NCBI RefSeq assembly: GCF_000377005.1
Contig: NZ_AQYB01000021.1
Location: 1-36,151 of the forward strand
DNA: 36,151 nucleotides
From: Streptococcus minor DSM 17118
GTDB lineage: Bacteria; Bacillota; Bacilli; Lactobacillales; Streptococcaceae
Direction of reading: 5' to 3'
Below the pieces are notes generated by a model. The model was given only the letters and a program-made list of their open reading frames with translations. It was not told the DNA's origin and ran no database searches. Shown here piece after piece: positions 8,425-19,746 of the stretch. Each line of letters opens with the position of its first letter. Within the stretch, counting starts at the first letter, position 1. The position numbers and the translations under genes were made by a program.

Positions 8425-9201
8425 TTATTTTGGAGCTTGGAAGGTTAAATCATCGAGTTGATTCCATGCAGAAAAATCAGTCTCAATATCCATATCCAAC
8501 TGACCTTCAATTCCCTCGTATTCAAAAACCATCTTGAAGCCAGTCATATAAAGATTTGTCTTATCAAATGTTACTTCAAAATCTTTTTCTAACTCTGTTT
8601 GACTCACACCTGTGATAGATAAATTTAACTCATCTTTGAAAAGCGAGAGCAAGTCCACATTTTGACTTTTGAGGACTAAAGTATAGTTGTCATCACTTTC
8701 TTCCAATTCTAAGTCATTCTCCATTGAATAAAGAATTTTTAGAAAACTAAAGTAACCAGGCCGGATAAAATAGTGTCCATCACTCGTATCTTTATCCCAG
8801 TTGCCGTCCTTACTAGTCCGCGAATAAACTGGATGACCATCACCCCCTGGTAAAATAAACTCTTCGTACTTTACTTGACCATTGTTGACTTCGTCAATTG
8901 AGGCATTGGCTCGCTGAATGGTATCTCCTTGCTTGCCGTAGTCCACATCTGCCTGCATTTCTTGGGTTTTCTTATTGGTATTGACTTGAAGAAATAGCTC
9001 CATATCAAGATGAACTGTTTCCACTTCGTTATTGGCTTTTTCAACTTTATCAAGAAATTCTGCAACAGTCAGGTTTTGCTCCTGAGTTGTAGCTACTTTC
9101 TGTGATACATTACCAGTGTCTTTTTCTGTCTTTGCTCCACAAGCCACTAAAAATAGAGACAACGTACATAGGACCCCAAATATTTGAAAAGTTTTTTTCA
9201 T
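8425..9201 (-). CDS. Uncharacterised lipoprotein (DUF6612-like)
   Basis: A 258-residue secreted lipoprotein. MKKTFQIFGVLCTLSLF with lipobox LVAC places the lipidated cysteine at C21. The mature part starts with a short polar linker, then a helix (NLTVAEFLDKVEKANNEVETVH) and alternating strands rich in acidic residues, ending in WNQLDDLTFQAPK. This pattern resembles streptococcal lipoproteins of the LolA/LppX-like fold (DUF6612 type), but the family call is tentative. No catalytic motif is visible. It has its own promoter (TTGAAA-17-TATAAT) and an AGGAGG site, and it converges on the dacA-like gene through a shared terminator, so it is a separate unit. Role unknown; lipid or envelope component binding would be a guess. 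Confidence 0.8.
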   Translation of the reverse strand: MKKTFQIFGVLCTLSLFLVACGAKTEKDTGNVSQKVATTQEQNLTVAEFLDKVEKANNEVETVHLDMELFLQVNTNKKTQEMQADVDYGKQGDTIQRANASIDEVNNGQVKYEEFILPGGDGHPVYSRTSKDGNWDKDTSDGHYFIRPGYFSFLKILYSMENDLELEESDDNYTLVLKSQNVDLLSLFKDELNLSITGVSQTELEKDFEVTFDKTNLYMTGFKMVFEYEGIEGQLDMDIETDFSAWNQLDDLTFQAPK

Positions 9202-9234
9202 AGTGCACCTCCTAACAATGATAATTACTTTATT

Positions 9235-9263
9235 ATTATATCATTTTTAGAAAGCCTTTTCAA
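9235..9263 (-). promoter_or_regulatory. Promoter of the lipoprotein gene
   Basis: TTGAAA (9258-9263), 17-nt spacer, TATAAT (9235-9240) on the minus strand, 34 nt upstream of the ATG, with AGGAGG in between. Confidence 0.8.
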
Positions 9264-9320
9264 TCAATTACCATGACGATGCGAAAAACAAGACTCAAAT
9301 TTTTAAAACACAACACAAAA

Positions 9321-9351
9321 AGGAAGTATCTGCTATTGGCTTTTGCTTCCT
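9321..9351 (-). terminator. Weak terminator after the 61-residue membrane protein gene
   Basis: AGGAAG (9346-9351 on the minus strand) pairs with CTTCCT (9321-9326) around a 19-nt loop and is followed by a short T run. The long loop makes it weak. Confidence 0.35.
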
Positions 9352-9403
9352 CTTCAGTGATTTTATTTCATTACTTTACTTTGATTGGATAGTTTGGGAG
9401 TTG

Positions 9404-9589
9404 TTAATGTAAGGGCAATTTAATTTTTCGAGATAATACACCATAAAATAATATGGCACCCAAAATAACAAGCAAAACTGCACATATACCCCAAACTATA
9501 TTAACTCCTCTCCATTTAGGAATTTTACTCGCTTTGATTAGAAGTAAAACGCCAACAGACATCATCATTATTGCCATCAAAATGAACAT
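9404..9589 (-). CDS. Small two-helix membrane protein
   Basis: A 61-residue protein with two hydrophobic helices: residues about 1-18 (FILMAIMMMSVGVLLLI) and about 29-50 (IVWGICAVLLVILGAILFYGV), joined by a basic loop (KASKIPKWRG) and ending in a basic tail (SRKIKLPLH). The positive-inside rule places the loop in the cytoplasm. The start is supported by a GGAGGAGG-type site a few bases upstream of the ATG. It stands alone between the lipoprotein gene and the suf operon. It is not recognised as any known toxin or holin; function unknown. Confidence 0.6.
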   Translation of the reverse strand: MFILMAIMMMSVGVLLLIKASKIPKWRGVNIVWGICAVLLVILGAILFYGVLSRKIKLPLH

Positions 9590-9771
9590 TTTTTTAGTTC
9601 CTCCTCCACAATTTCTAATCTAATTTATCAATTTTTTCCATATTTGTAGCTGAATGCTCATTTTTGTAGCCATTCTACTGCTATTTAATCCATTGAAAAA
9701 TAGAGGCAAGTATTTTAGTTTCCGTTCCTTTCTTACCTTGGTTTTGATTTAGAAAATAATATTTCAAAACA

Positions 9772-9799
9772 AAAAAGAGTGATGGTTATCGCTCTTTTT
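9772..9799. terminator. Terminator of the suf operon
   Basis: AAAAAGAGTGAT (9772-9783) and ATCGCTCTTTTT (9788-9799) form a 12-bp stem (one wobble) with a GGTT loop, flanked by A and T runs. It can end transcription from sufB on the minus strand. A second perfect 8-bp palindrome (AAATAGTT/AACTATTT, 9827-9846) lies between it and the sufB stop. Confidence 0.85.
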
Positions 9800-9859
9800 G
9801 TTAGCTTTTGTCAGTAGACAATCGGGAAATAGTTTTTTAACTATTTGAATACATTCCTA

Positions 9860-11272
9860 CTATCCTACAGAACCCTCCATCTCATAGGAAATGAGTCTGT
9901 TGAGCTCAACGGCATATTCCATTGGGAGTTCTTTGGTGAACGGCTCAACAAAGCCCATAACAATCATCTCTGTAGCCTCTTGTTCAGATAGACCACGGCT
10001 CATGAGGTAATAGAGTTGCTCTTCTGAAATCTTTGAGACCTTAGCTTCATGCTCCAAAGCTACTTGAGAATTGTGAATTTCATTGAAGGGAATGGTATCC
10101 GAACGGGAGATATCGTCCATCAAAATGGTATCACATTCAATATGACTGATGGATTTTTTCGAATTTTTATTAAAAGTTACCTGTCCACGGTAGTTGACCT
10201 CTCCTCCACCTCTGGCAATAGACTTAGATACGATGGATGAGCTAGTGTATGGGGCATTATGAATCATCTTAGCACCTGTATCTTGGTGTTGCCCCTTGTT
10301 AGCAAAGGCGATGGACAACATGGTACCACGTGCACCTTCACCCTCTAGATAAACAGCAGGGTATTTCATGGTGGTATGAGCACCTAGATTACCATCAATC
10401 CATTCAACAGTGGCATTTTTCTCGGCCCGTGCCCTTTTCGTAACCAGATTATATACATTATCTGACCAGTTTTGGATGGTCGTATAGCGCATATAGGCGC
10501 CTTCGTGGGCAATGATTTCTACGACTGCAGCATGGAGGCTTGCGGTTGAATAAGTCGGTGCGGTACATCCTTCCACATAGTGGATGCTGGCTCCCTCATC
10601 CACGATAATCAGGGTCCGCTCAAACTGACCTGTTCCTTCATTATTGATTCGGAAGTAAGTCTGGAGTGGAATATCACATTTGACACCTTTTGGTACATAG
10701 ATGAAGGTTCCACCTGACCAAACAGCCGAATTGAGGGCTGCTAGTTTGTTGTCTGTTGGTGGGACTAGCTTAGCAAAATATTTCTTAAAGAGCTCTGGAT
10801 ACTCACGCAAGGCGGAGTCCGTATCAGTAAAGATGATACCCAGTTTATCATACTCTTCTTTCATATTGTGGTAGACGACTTCTGATTCGTATTGGGCAGC
10901 AGCGCCAGCTAAATACGCTCTTTCTGCTTCTGGAATCCCGATGCGTTCAAAGGTTTCTTTGATTTTCTCTGGTACATCGTCCCAACTTCTAGCAGGTTTT
11001 TCAGAGGCTTTTTGGTAATAGATGATATCATCAAAGTCCAACTTGGATAAGTCCGCTCCCCAGGTTTGCATGGGCATTTTTTGGAAAGCAGCATACGATT
11101 TCAGACGAAAATCCAGCATCCATTCTGGCTCACCTTTGGCAGCCGATAATTCGCGGATAACGTCTTCACTGAGACCCTTACCTGTTGAGTAGATAGGTTC
11201 CACATCATCATGGAAACCAAACTGATATTCCCCTAAATCAATGGGAGTTGGTTCTACAATTTCTTCTGACAT
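9860..11272 (-). CDS. sufB: Fe-S cluster assembly scaffold protein SufB
   Basis: Core scaffold subunit of the SufBCD complex, which builds iron-sulfur clusters in the cytoplasm. It contains the SufB/SufD beta-helix domain and typical strings: [15 protein letters not shown] near residues 185-199, [20 protein letters not shown], and [19 protein letters not shown] near the C-terminal third. The start is ATG 11270-11272 with AAAGGAA upstream, giving 470 residues starting [19 protein letters not shown], the family length; an in-frame upstream ATG (11330-11332) would add 20 residues read from a palindromic non-coding stretch. It is last in sufCDSUB and is set apart from sufU by a structured 169-nt gap. 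Confidence 0.95.
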   Translation of the reverse strand: MSEEIVEPTPIDLGEYQFGFHDDVEPIYSTGKGLSEDVIRELSAAKGEPEWMLDFRLKSYAAFQKMPMQTWGADLSKLDFDDIIYYQKASEKPARSWDDVPEKIKETFERIGIPEAERAYLAGAAAQYESEVVYHNMKEEYDKLGIIFTDTDSALREYPELFKKYFAKLVPPTDNKLAALNSAVWSGGTFIYVPKGVKCDIPLQTYFRINNEGTGQFERTLIIVDEGASIHYVEGCTAPTYSTASLHAAVVEIIAHEGAYMRYTTIQNWSDNVYNLVTKRARAEKNATVEWIDGNLGAHTTMKYPAVYLEGEGARGTMLSIAFANKGQHQDTGAKMIHNAPYTSSSIVSKSIARGGGEVNYRGQVTFNKNSKKSISHIECDTILMDDISRSDTIPFNEIHNSQVALEHEAKVSKISEEQLYYLMSRGLSEQEATEMIVMGFVEPFTKELPMEYAVELNRLISYEMEGSVG

Positions 11273-11300
11273 ATTGTTCCTTTCATAAGATACTAAGGGG

Positions 11301-11365
11301 GTTAAATGCAACGTCACTTGAAGTGGAATCATTTAACAAGATTGGTATTCTTTAATGCAGAATAC
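11301..11365 (-). other. Paired inverted repeats in the sufU-sufB gap
   Basis: GTTAAATG (11301-11308) and CATTTAAC (11330-11337) form an 8-bp stem enclosing a smaller CACT-TGA-AGTG palindrome. Next to it GTATTCT (11345-11351) pairs with AGAATAC (11359-11365) around a 7-nt loop. Neither is followed by a T tract, so they look like RNA processing or regulatory structures rather than terminators. Other junctions in this operon overlap or are 44 nt, so this gap is exceptional. Confidence 0.45.
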
Positions 11366-11441
11366 TAAACTCTATAGACATCTCGAAATATTATGTTTTG
11401 ACACAACATTTCATCGCTATTCAATCTCTTCTTCAGTCAAC

Positions 11442-14362
<2,921 letters not shown>

Positions 14363-14406
14363 TGTTTCTCTCTTTCTAAAAAGTAAAAGTTGTCGAATGA
14401 CAAAGA

Positions 14407-15183
14407 CTAGGCTTCACTCTGTTCTGAATAATCAATTCCCAGTTCAGCAGCCAGATGGATATAGCCTTCTTTCTCCAGTCGAACGGCCAATTCTGGTCCC
14501 CCAGAAGCAACCACGCGCCCCTCCATCATGACATGGACTACATCCGGTGTGATGTAATTAAGGAGACGTTGGTAGTGGGTAATAATCATCGCCCCAAAAT
14601 CTTCTCCACGCATGGCGTTGATCCCTTTTGAAACAACTTTCAATGCATCAATATCTAATCCAGAATCAATCTCATCCAGTAGCGCAAATGTTGGCTCAAG
14701 CATGAGCAACTGAAGGATTTCGTTCCGTTTCTTTTCCCCACCAGAAAAACCTTCATTGAGATAGCGCTCCGCCATTTCCTCTTTCATATTCAAAAGAGCC
14801 ATTTTTTCGTCTAATTTTTTGATAAACGGCAAGACTGCAATCTTTTCATCTTCTTCCTTGCCAGCATTCATGGCTGCACGTAGAAACTCTGCATTAGTGA
14901 TACCAGGAATCTCAGACGGGTACTGCATGGCCAAAAAGAGACCCATTCGTGCCCGTTCATCTACTTCTAACTCCAAAATATTTACTCCATCAAACAGAAT
15001 TTCACCTTTGGTGACCTCGTAAATCGGATTACCCATGATAGCTGCAGACAAGGTTGATTTTCCTGTCCCATTTGGTCCCATGATAGCCGCAATTTGACCT
15101 GTTTTTAGGGTTAAATTAACTCCCTTGAGAATTTCTTTGCCTTCAATTTCGACATGCAAATCTTTGATTTCTAGTACTGACAT
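14407..15183 (-). CDS. sufC: Fe-S cluster assembly ATPase SufC
   Basis: ABC-type ATPase that powers conformational change of the SufBD scaffold. It is soluble and not a transporter. Starting at ATG 15181-15183 (CTAAGGAG upstream) gives 258 residues, the family length; an in-frame upstream start would add 14 residues without a good site. Walker A is GPNGTGKST at 36-44; the signature is SGGEKKRNEILQ; Walker B is LLDEIDSGLDIDAL, including the SufC-type 'DEIDSGLD'. It is the first gene of sufCDSUB with an extended -10 promoter about 70 nt upstream. Confidence 0.95.
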   Translation of the reverse strand: MSVLEIKDLHVEIEGKEILKGVNLTLKTGQIAAIMGPNGTGKSTLSAAIMGNPIYEVTKGEILFDGVNILELEVDERARMGLFLAMQYPSEIPGITNAEFLRAAMNAGKEEDEKIAVLPFIKKLDEKMALLNMKEEMAERYLNEGFSGGEKKRNEILQLLMLEPTFALLDEIDSGLDIDALKVVSKGINAMRGEDFGAMIITHYQRLLNYITPDVVHVMMEGRVVASGGPELAVRLEKEGYIHLAAELGIDYSEQSEA

Positions 15184-15249
15184 GATAAACTCCTTAGATA
15201 TGATAGAAAGGCCTTTCAGAGGCAATCTTTGATGTTATTGATGTCTGTT

Positions 15250-15258
15250 ATTATACCA
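15250..15258 (-). promoter_or_regulatory. Extended -10 promoter of the suf operon
   Basis: TGG-TATAAT on the minus strand (15250-15258) is an extended -10 element about 67 nt upstream of sufC. The -35 region at 17-nt spacing is poor, consistent with dependence on the TG extension. Confidence 0.65.
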
Positions 15259-15431
15259 AAAATATAGGCTTTTTTCTCCTATAAAGTCTTAAGAAATAGG
15301 ACAGCCAACCTTTTGTATCCGGGTAAAATTATGTCCGTTACTCCGTCTAATAATGTCTAAAACACCAGAACAGCCACCTCTTTTGCAAAATTTGTGCAAT
15401 TTTTATATGAACTGAGTCATTTCTGACTAGA

Positions 15432-15460
15432 TTGTTCTTTATGCTAAAATTTGATAAAAT
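15432..15460 (+). promoter_or_regulatory. Promoter of the DUF218 membrane protein gene
   Basis: TTGTTC (15432-15437), 17-nt spacer, TAAAAT (15455-15460). It lies inside the open frame that extends upstream of the chosen GTG start, which argues that translation begins after it. Confidence 0.6.
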
Positions 15461-15491
15461 AGTACAAGTATCTTTTTTGGGAGGACAACTC

Positions 15492-16502
15492 GTGTATCTA
15501 GTCACGTTATTTCTTTTTTTAGCCTTATTATTTTCGATTTGGAAAGATAATCGTAGCGTTCTCAATCCTATTTTATTGATATCATTTTTAATTATGAGTT
15601 ATTTTTCAGTCGGCTCTTTCTTTTATGAGCGCGGTTTTGGAGTCGCTCATGATATCCTCTTCGGTCTAGGATTTATTATTTTACCCTTAATCGTCTTTTT
15701 CAGTGGTATCTTTCTGATTTACAATGGTATTATCCTTTTAAAAAAAGAAGGGAAATCAAAAGCTAATCTATTATCCCTATTAGCAGGTTTTGGAGTTGTT
15801 GGCTTTTTTCTATTGATCTACATTAGAATTCAGTATTACCAATTTTTTATTAACAGTAAGTTGCTAAATGTTTTAATAGTCTCAATTTCATGGAGTTTTC
15901 TCATTTTTGGCGTTGCCTTTCTTGGATTTATGCTCTATTCAATGCTTTACCTCTTCATGCCAAAAGGCAAACAATATGATTTTATCATTATCCATGGTGC
16001 AGGACTACTTGGTGGCGAGAGAGTCAGTCCCCTTTTGGAAAAACGAATTTTAAAAGCAATTGAAGCCTACAATGTTTTAGACGACAAAAATGTTAAACTC
16101 ATTGTGAGTGGTGGGCAAGGTCCTGATGAGAAAATTTCAGAGGCTAAAGCTATGGCAGATTATATCAAGAACAATACACCATTATCAAACGAAGCTGTTC
16201 TATTGGAAGATAAGTCAACCACAACCTATGAAAACCTCCTTTTCGCCAAGGCATTAGGAGAAACCCTAAAACCTCATCCACGTTTTTTATTTGTAACCAA
16301 TGATTATCATGTTTTTAGAACAAGTATGTTTGCCAAAAAAATCAAGATGGCAGGAGATGGATTGGGTTGTAAGACTGCAAGCTACTATATCCCAAGCGCC
16401 TTTATTCGAGAGTTTATCGCTGGCGTTGTTTATTTAAAGTGGCTCTTTGTTGCACTTTATGTTCCCCTTGTTTTGTTACTACTATATTCTTACTTCGGAT
16501 AA
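15492..16502 (+). CDS. Membrane protein with DUF218/YdcF (ElyC/SanA-like) domain
   Basis: A 336-residue protein with about five or six hydrophobic helices in the first 170 residues, followed by a DUF218 domain (about 170-310). The domain begins with YDFIIIHGAGLLGGERVSPL, continues with IVSGGQGPDEKISEAKAMADYI and LEDKSTTTYENLLFAK, then FVTNDYHVFRT, all typical of the YdcF/SanA/ElyC group. A final hydrophobic helix ends the chain. Relatives are linked to envelope integrity and undecaprenyl-phosphate metabolism, but the biochemical role is unsettled. The start is GTG 15492-15494 because GGGAGGA lies just upstream and a promoter occupies the earlier part of the frame, which opens at a TTG. It is divergent from suf and sits beside rgpG and uppP, also lipid-carrier genes. 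Confidence 0.82.
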   Translation: MYLVTLFLFLALLFSIWKDNRSVLNPILLISFLIMSYFSVGSFFYERGFGVAHDILFGLGFIILPLIVFFSGIFLIYNGIILLKKEGKSKANLLSLLAGFGVVGFFLLIYIRIQYYQFFINSKLLNVLIVSISWSFLIFGVAFLGFMLYSMLYLFMPKGKQYDFIIIHGAGLLGGERVSPLLEKRILKAIEAYNVLDDKNVKLIVSGGQGPDEKISEAKAMADYIKNNTPLSNEAVLLEDKSTTTYENLLFAKALGETLKPHPRFLFVTNDYHVFRTSMFAKKIKMAGDGLGCKTASYYIPSAFIREFIAGVVYLKWLFVALYVPLVLLLLYSYFG

Positions 16503-16544
16503 AATAATGGACAACGTAAACAGACAGATAATCACTTCACAACT

Positions 16545-16580
16545 ATAAGACAGTAGTACAGCATGGCTACTGTCTTATTT
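16545..16580 (+). terminator. Terminator after the DUF218 gene
   Basis: ATAAGACAGTAG (16545-16556) and CTACTGTCTTAT (16567-16578) form a perfect 12-bp stem with a 10-nt loop, followed by a T run. The 305-nt stretch from 16503 to 16807 otherwise holds only the convergent rgpG terminator. Confidence 0.85.
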
Positions 16581-16680
16581 TTTAAGTGATATACATTTCA
16601 AATCCTTTTTCTTTGGATGACAATTTACTTAAGAGCGTAAGCAATCAAGATTGTCCCATGTTTCATTGAGAACTAATTAT

Positions 16681-16726
16681 AAAAAAGCAGCAGAGATTTG
16701 CTTTATCAGAGCTTTCTCTACTACTT
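16681..16726 (-). terminator. Terminator of the mecA-rgpG unit
   Basis: On the minus strand AAGTAGTAGAGA pairs with TCTCTGCTGCTT (12 bp, two G-U pairs), loop 16697-16714, followed by a T run. The wobbles mean that the hairpin is strong only in the minus-strand RNA. Confidence 0.7.
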
Positions 16727-16807
16727 GTTTTTATATAGTTCTAGTTTCAACCATTCTGTTCTCGATAACTTTCTTTCATTCCGAATTCCGATCGGTAACT
16801 ACGTATG

Positions 16808-17968
16808 TTATTTTAACCGACGCGACTTCCATTTAGCGATAGCCTCCTGGCGATAACTGCTGTTTCCAATAAAACGGAGGGTATTCAACAAAGGAGTTCG
16901 ATTTTCTCCAAAAATTCCTATCATTTCACTGAGAATCAACACACCAAGGAGAAGAAAGACCATTAAAAGAACGCCACCTAAGCGACTAGAAACATTGAGC
17001 AAAAGAGAAATCAGAGAGAAGGTAAAGGAAATGGCATAAATCACCAAGACTGTTCCACGGTGAGTTAGTCCCATAAATAGAAGACGATGATGAAGATGCA
17101 TTCGGTCTGCCTCATAGATTTTCTTTCCAGAAAGACTCCGACGAATAATAGCTACAACAGTATCTGTGATGGGAACTCCCAAGATAATCATGGGAGTGAC
17201 AACCGCAACAGCTGTAGAATTTTTCAACCCTTGTAGTGATAAGACCCCAATCATGAACCCAATAAACAGGGCACCTGTATCTCCTAGATAAATGATGGCC
17301 GGATGGTAATTGTAAGGTAAAAAACCAGCAATGGCTACCACTAAAATAAATATGGTTAAAGGTAGAAAGATATCACTATCATGTAAGAAAAAGTAAGAGA
17401 CAATCCCCATCGTTGTCAGAGAAATGATCGAGACTCCTGATACCAGACCATCTAAACCGTCTATGAGATTAACTGCATTGGTAATGGCCACAATCCAGAG
17501 AACCGTTAGTACAAAAGACAACCAGCTCGGAAAATGTAGCAGTGGCCCTCCAAAAGGAATTTTAAAATCATCAAAACGGAAATCTGTCCAAACCCAGATG
17601 ATAATTGCAGCGATTAGGATACCACACATCTTAGGTAGAGGTTTCAATTCCTTTATATCATCAATCAAACCTGTCATGATGACAAGTCCACCCGCTATCA
17701 CTAGGGGCAGAACATAATCAAAATAAGACCCATCAATAGTCAGATGTTTGATAATCCCAGGCAAAAAGCCCAAAACCGAGACCGCAAAAGCAATAAAGAC
17801 AGCCAGACCACCAGCTGTCGGCATGGGAACCTTGTTGATACGGCGAGCATTAGGATTGTCCACAGCACCAATTTTAAAGGAAATAAAACGGACAATCGGC
17901 GTAGCTACAGCAGACAACACCAGAGTTGAGATAAGAACAATGATGTATTGCAAGGCAAATGGAATCAT
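16808..17968 (-). CDS. rgpG: Undecaprenyl-phosphate GlcNAc-1-phosphate transferase (RgpG/TagO/WecA family)
   Basis: Polytopic membrane enzyme that transfers GlcNAc-1-phosphate from UDP-GlcNAc to undecaprenyl phosphate, the first step of rhamnose-polysaccharide or teichoic-type wall glycopolymer synthesis. The 386-residue protein has about 11 membrane helices and the family's aspartate motifs: GLIDDIKEL with D103-D104, NLIDGLDG with N167/D170/D173, and the basic HLHHRLL loop near residue 290. It lacks MraY-specific features, so it is the WecA/TagO/RgpG branch; acceptor pathway is inferred from streptococcal context. Its start overlaps the mecA stop by 4 nt (ATGA), so the two are translationally coupled. 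Confidence 0.88.
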   Translation of the reverse strand: MIPFALQYIIVLISTLVLSAVATPIVRFISFKIGAVDNPNARRINKVPMPTAGGLAVFIAFAVSVLGFLPGIIKHLTIDGSYFDYVLPLVIAGGLVIMTGLIDDIKELKPLPKMCGILIAAIIIWVWTDFRFDDFKIPFGGPLLHFPSWLSFVLTVLWIVAITNAVNLIDGLDGLVSGVSIISLTTMGIVSYFFLHDSDIFLPLTIFILVVAIAGFLPYNYHPAIIYLGDTGALFIGFMIGVLSLQGLKNSTAVAVVTPMIILGVPITDTVVAIIRRSLSGKKIYEADRMHLHHRLLFMGLTHRGTVLVIYAISFTFSLISLLLNVSSRLGGVLLMVFLLLGVLILSEMIGIFGENRTPLLNTLRFIGNSSYRQEAIAKWKSRRLK

Positions 17969-18690
17969 GTCAAATCAACCTTTCTCAGCTCCTCAAGGGC
18001 ATTGACCGGAAGTAAGAGTTTCCCATGCTCTTGAAGAACTGGACGACTCATCGCGGTATCATCTGCATGTTCCAACATCCTAGAAAGGAGATAGTCCGGA
18101 TACTGTTTTGAGCGATTCTCGACATTGATCAGGACAGTCAGATAATAATGCGTATCCATCTTATAGAGTTCAGATGTATCTACCTGAAAATCAATGGTCT
18201 GAGCAAAACGAACAGCCTGACTCAAATCTTTGAAATCAAGGATATAGTAGATATACTTTTGTTCCTCATCAAACTCCTCTTCGAGAGCTTCAACTTTTTC
18301 AAGATGGCGGACAGCTGCCTCATCCCCCAAACCGACACTCTTGTCACGTGCCGCTTTTTCCAATGTTTTTAAAAATTCATCGGGTGTCATTTGTGAGAGT
18401 TCTTCCATGTTAGCCAAGTCTGCAAATTCTTCAAAGTCCATGTTGCGGTCAATATCTGATTTCGTCACAAAAATATCGATTTTATCCGGCTTTGGCGTTA
18501 CACGAAAGCTCAGCATGCCACTTTCCCGGAAGGTCATCGGCAGTTCTAACTCCTCTAAGACAGCATAGAAAAAGTCCTCTGTCTTCTCTTGGGGAATCAG
18601 AAAATCAGCCAACTCCATCCCTCTTTCTTCTAAGTCTTCCATTTTTATGGTGATTTTCAAGGTTGAATCACTAATTTGTTTCATCTTCAT
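17965..18690 (-). CDS. mecA: Adaptor protein MecA
   Basis: Cytoplasmic adaptor that delivers substrates to the ClpC(P) protease. In streptococci it targets SigX/ComX and so shuts off competence. The 241-residue sequence has the N-terminal substrate-binding region (MKMKQISDSTLKITIKMEDL, about 1-80), a variable acidic linker (about 85-135), and the C-terminal Clp-binding domain (about 140-235: YYILDFKDLSQAVRFAQTI through HGKLLLPVNALEELRKV). Length and ends match streptococcal MecA. It has a good promoter (TTGTAA-17-TATAAT) and is coupled with rgpG. The substrate comX is in the same window, though not in the same operon. Confidence 0.93.
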   Translation of the reverse strand: MKMKQISDSTLKITIKMEDLEERGMELADFLIPQEKTEDFFYAVLEELELPMTFRESGMLSFRVTPKPDKIDIFVTKSDIDRNMDFEEFADLANMEELSQMTPDEFLKTLEKAARDKSVGLGDEAAVRHLEKVEALEEEFDEEQKYIYYILDFKDLSQAVRFAQTIDFQVDTSELYKMDTHYYLTVLINVENRSKQYPDYLLSRMLEHADDTAMSRPVLQEHGKLLLPVNALEELRKVDLT

Positions 18691-18717
18691 AGTCGTACCT
18701 CGTGCATTTGTCTATTC

Positions 18718-18746
18718 ATTATACAGGAAAAGGTCCTTTTTTACAA
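18718..18746 (-). promoter_or_regulatory. mecA promoter
   Basis: TTGTAA (18741-18746), 17-nt spacer, TATAAT (18718-18723) on the minus strand. The -35 lies just beyond the uppP terminator stem. Confidence 0.75.
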
Positions 18747-18751
18747 AGGAA

Positions 18752-18770
18752 AAGCCGGACTGACCGGCTT
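18752..18770 (-). terminator. Terminator of uppP
   Basis: AAGCCGG/CCGGCTT (7-bp GC-rich stem, 5-nt loop) starting 8 nt after the uppP stop and followed by TT-CC-TTT on the minus strand. Confidence 0.75.
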
Positions 18771-18778
18771 CTGTAGTA

Positions 18779-19618
18779 TTAGTTGAGGAACCATTTGACA
18801 ATAGAGTAGACAATCAAAAGAAGACCTAATCCAATACGGTATTTCCCAAAAATGGTAAAGTCGTGTTTTTTTACATAGTCTGTGAGGAAACGGATTGCAT
18901 AAAGGCTGACCAAAAAAGCTGTCAGACTAGCCAAGAGCAACAATATCCCCTGATTCAGACTAAGAACATTGCCATCCAAAAAGAACTTGACCGCCTTCAA
19001 TCCGCTATAACCAAACATGGTTGGAATAGCCAAGAAGAAAGTAAAATCAGCTGCTACCGAACGACTAGTTCCCAAGATGATAGCTCCTAGGATAGTGGCG
19101 CCAGAACGACTGGTACCTGGGATAATCGCCAACACTTGAAAGAGACCAATATAGAGAGCTGTCTTATAGGACATATGAGCTAGACTGGTCACCTTGGGTT
19201 CTAAATGTGCATTGCGCTTTTCAATCCAAATAAAGGCAACGCCGTAGACAATCAAGGCCAAAGCAATAGGAAACATAAAATTGAAATGTGCTTCAAACCA
19301 GCTATCAAAAGGAAGAGCCACTAAAATGGAAGGAATACAGGCAATAGCTACCTTTAACCATAGTTGCCAGGTCAAGCGAACTTCCTGCTTTGTTTTTCCA
19401 GACTGGAAGGGATTGAGACGTTCAAAATACAGGACAATAACGGCTAAAATCGCTCCAAGCTGGATAACAATATTGAACATATCCATAAAACTCTTTTCCT
19501 GATTCAGCTTGATAAATTCTTGGACCAAAATCAAGTGCCCAGTACTGGAAATAGGTAGCCATTCAGTCACTCCCTCTACAACTCCAAAAAAGATTGCTTT
19601 CAATATTTCAACAAACAT
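18779..19618 (-). CDS. uppP: Undecaprenyl-diphosphatase UppP (BacA)
   Basis: Membrane phosphatase that converts undecaprenyl pyrophosphate to the monophosphate carrier used for peptidoglycan and wall polymers; it also gives bacitracin tolerance. The 279-residue protein has the two family motifs: E15-G-x-x-E19-W-L-P-I-S-S-T-G-H28 and PGTSRSGAT at 167-175, with about eight membrane helices. GAGGAAGAAG precedes the ATG. It is a single-gene unit upstream of mecA, next to other lipid-carrier users (rgpG). Confidence 0.94.
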   Translation of the reverse strand: MFVEILKAIFFGVVEGVTEWLPISSTGHLILVQEFIKLNQEKSFMDMFNIVIQLGAILAVIVLYFERLNPFQSGKTKQEVRLTWQLWLKVAIACIPSILVALPFDSWFEAHFNFMFPIALALIVYGVAFIWIEKRNAHLEPKVTSLAHMSYKTALYIGLFQVLAIIPGTSRSGATILGAIILGTSRSVAADFTFFLAIPTMFGYSGLKAVKFFLDGNVLSLNQGILLLLASLTAFLVSLYAIRFLTDYVKKHDFTIFGKYRIGLGLLLIVYSIVKWFLN

Positions 19619-19643
19619 ACTTCTTCCTCGCTTTCACTGTATC

Positions 19644-19652
19644 ATTATACCA
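19644..19652 (-). promoter_or_regulatory. Extended -10 promoter of uppP
   Basis: TGG-TATAAT on the minus strand (19644-19652), 26 nt before the uppP ATG. No clear -35. Confidence 0.6.
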
Positions 19653-19697
19653 CAGTTCTCGCTTGTTTCCCCAGTGAAAATTTATCCAGTTGAAATT

Positions 19698-19722
19698 TGT
19701 CAGAATTTTGTTACAATATAAT
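19698..19722 (+). promoter_or_regulatory. Promoter and GlnR-like inverted repeat of the amino acid transporter
   Basis: TGTCA-N8-TTACA (19698-19715) resembles the GlnR operator TGTNA-N7-TNACA but has one extra spacer base. It ends 1 nt before a consensus -10 TATAAT (19717-19722). A second TATAAT (19731-19736) is too close to the start codon to be the main promoter. Regulation by GlnR is only suggested. Confidence 0.4.
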
Positions 19723-19746
19723 AAATACAATATAATAGGAGAATTT

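Noticed and set aside
16651..16836. Plus-strand 61-codon frame downstream of the DUF218 gene
   Set aside because: No ribosome binding site; it runs over the rgpG terminator hairpin and into the 3' end of rgpG on the opposite strand.
17965..17971. Frameshift between mecA and rgpG
   Set aside because: The ATGA overlap is a normal coupled stop/start; both proteins have full family length.
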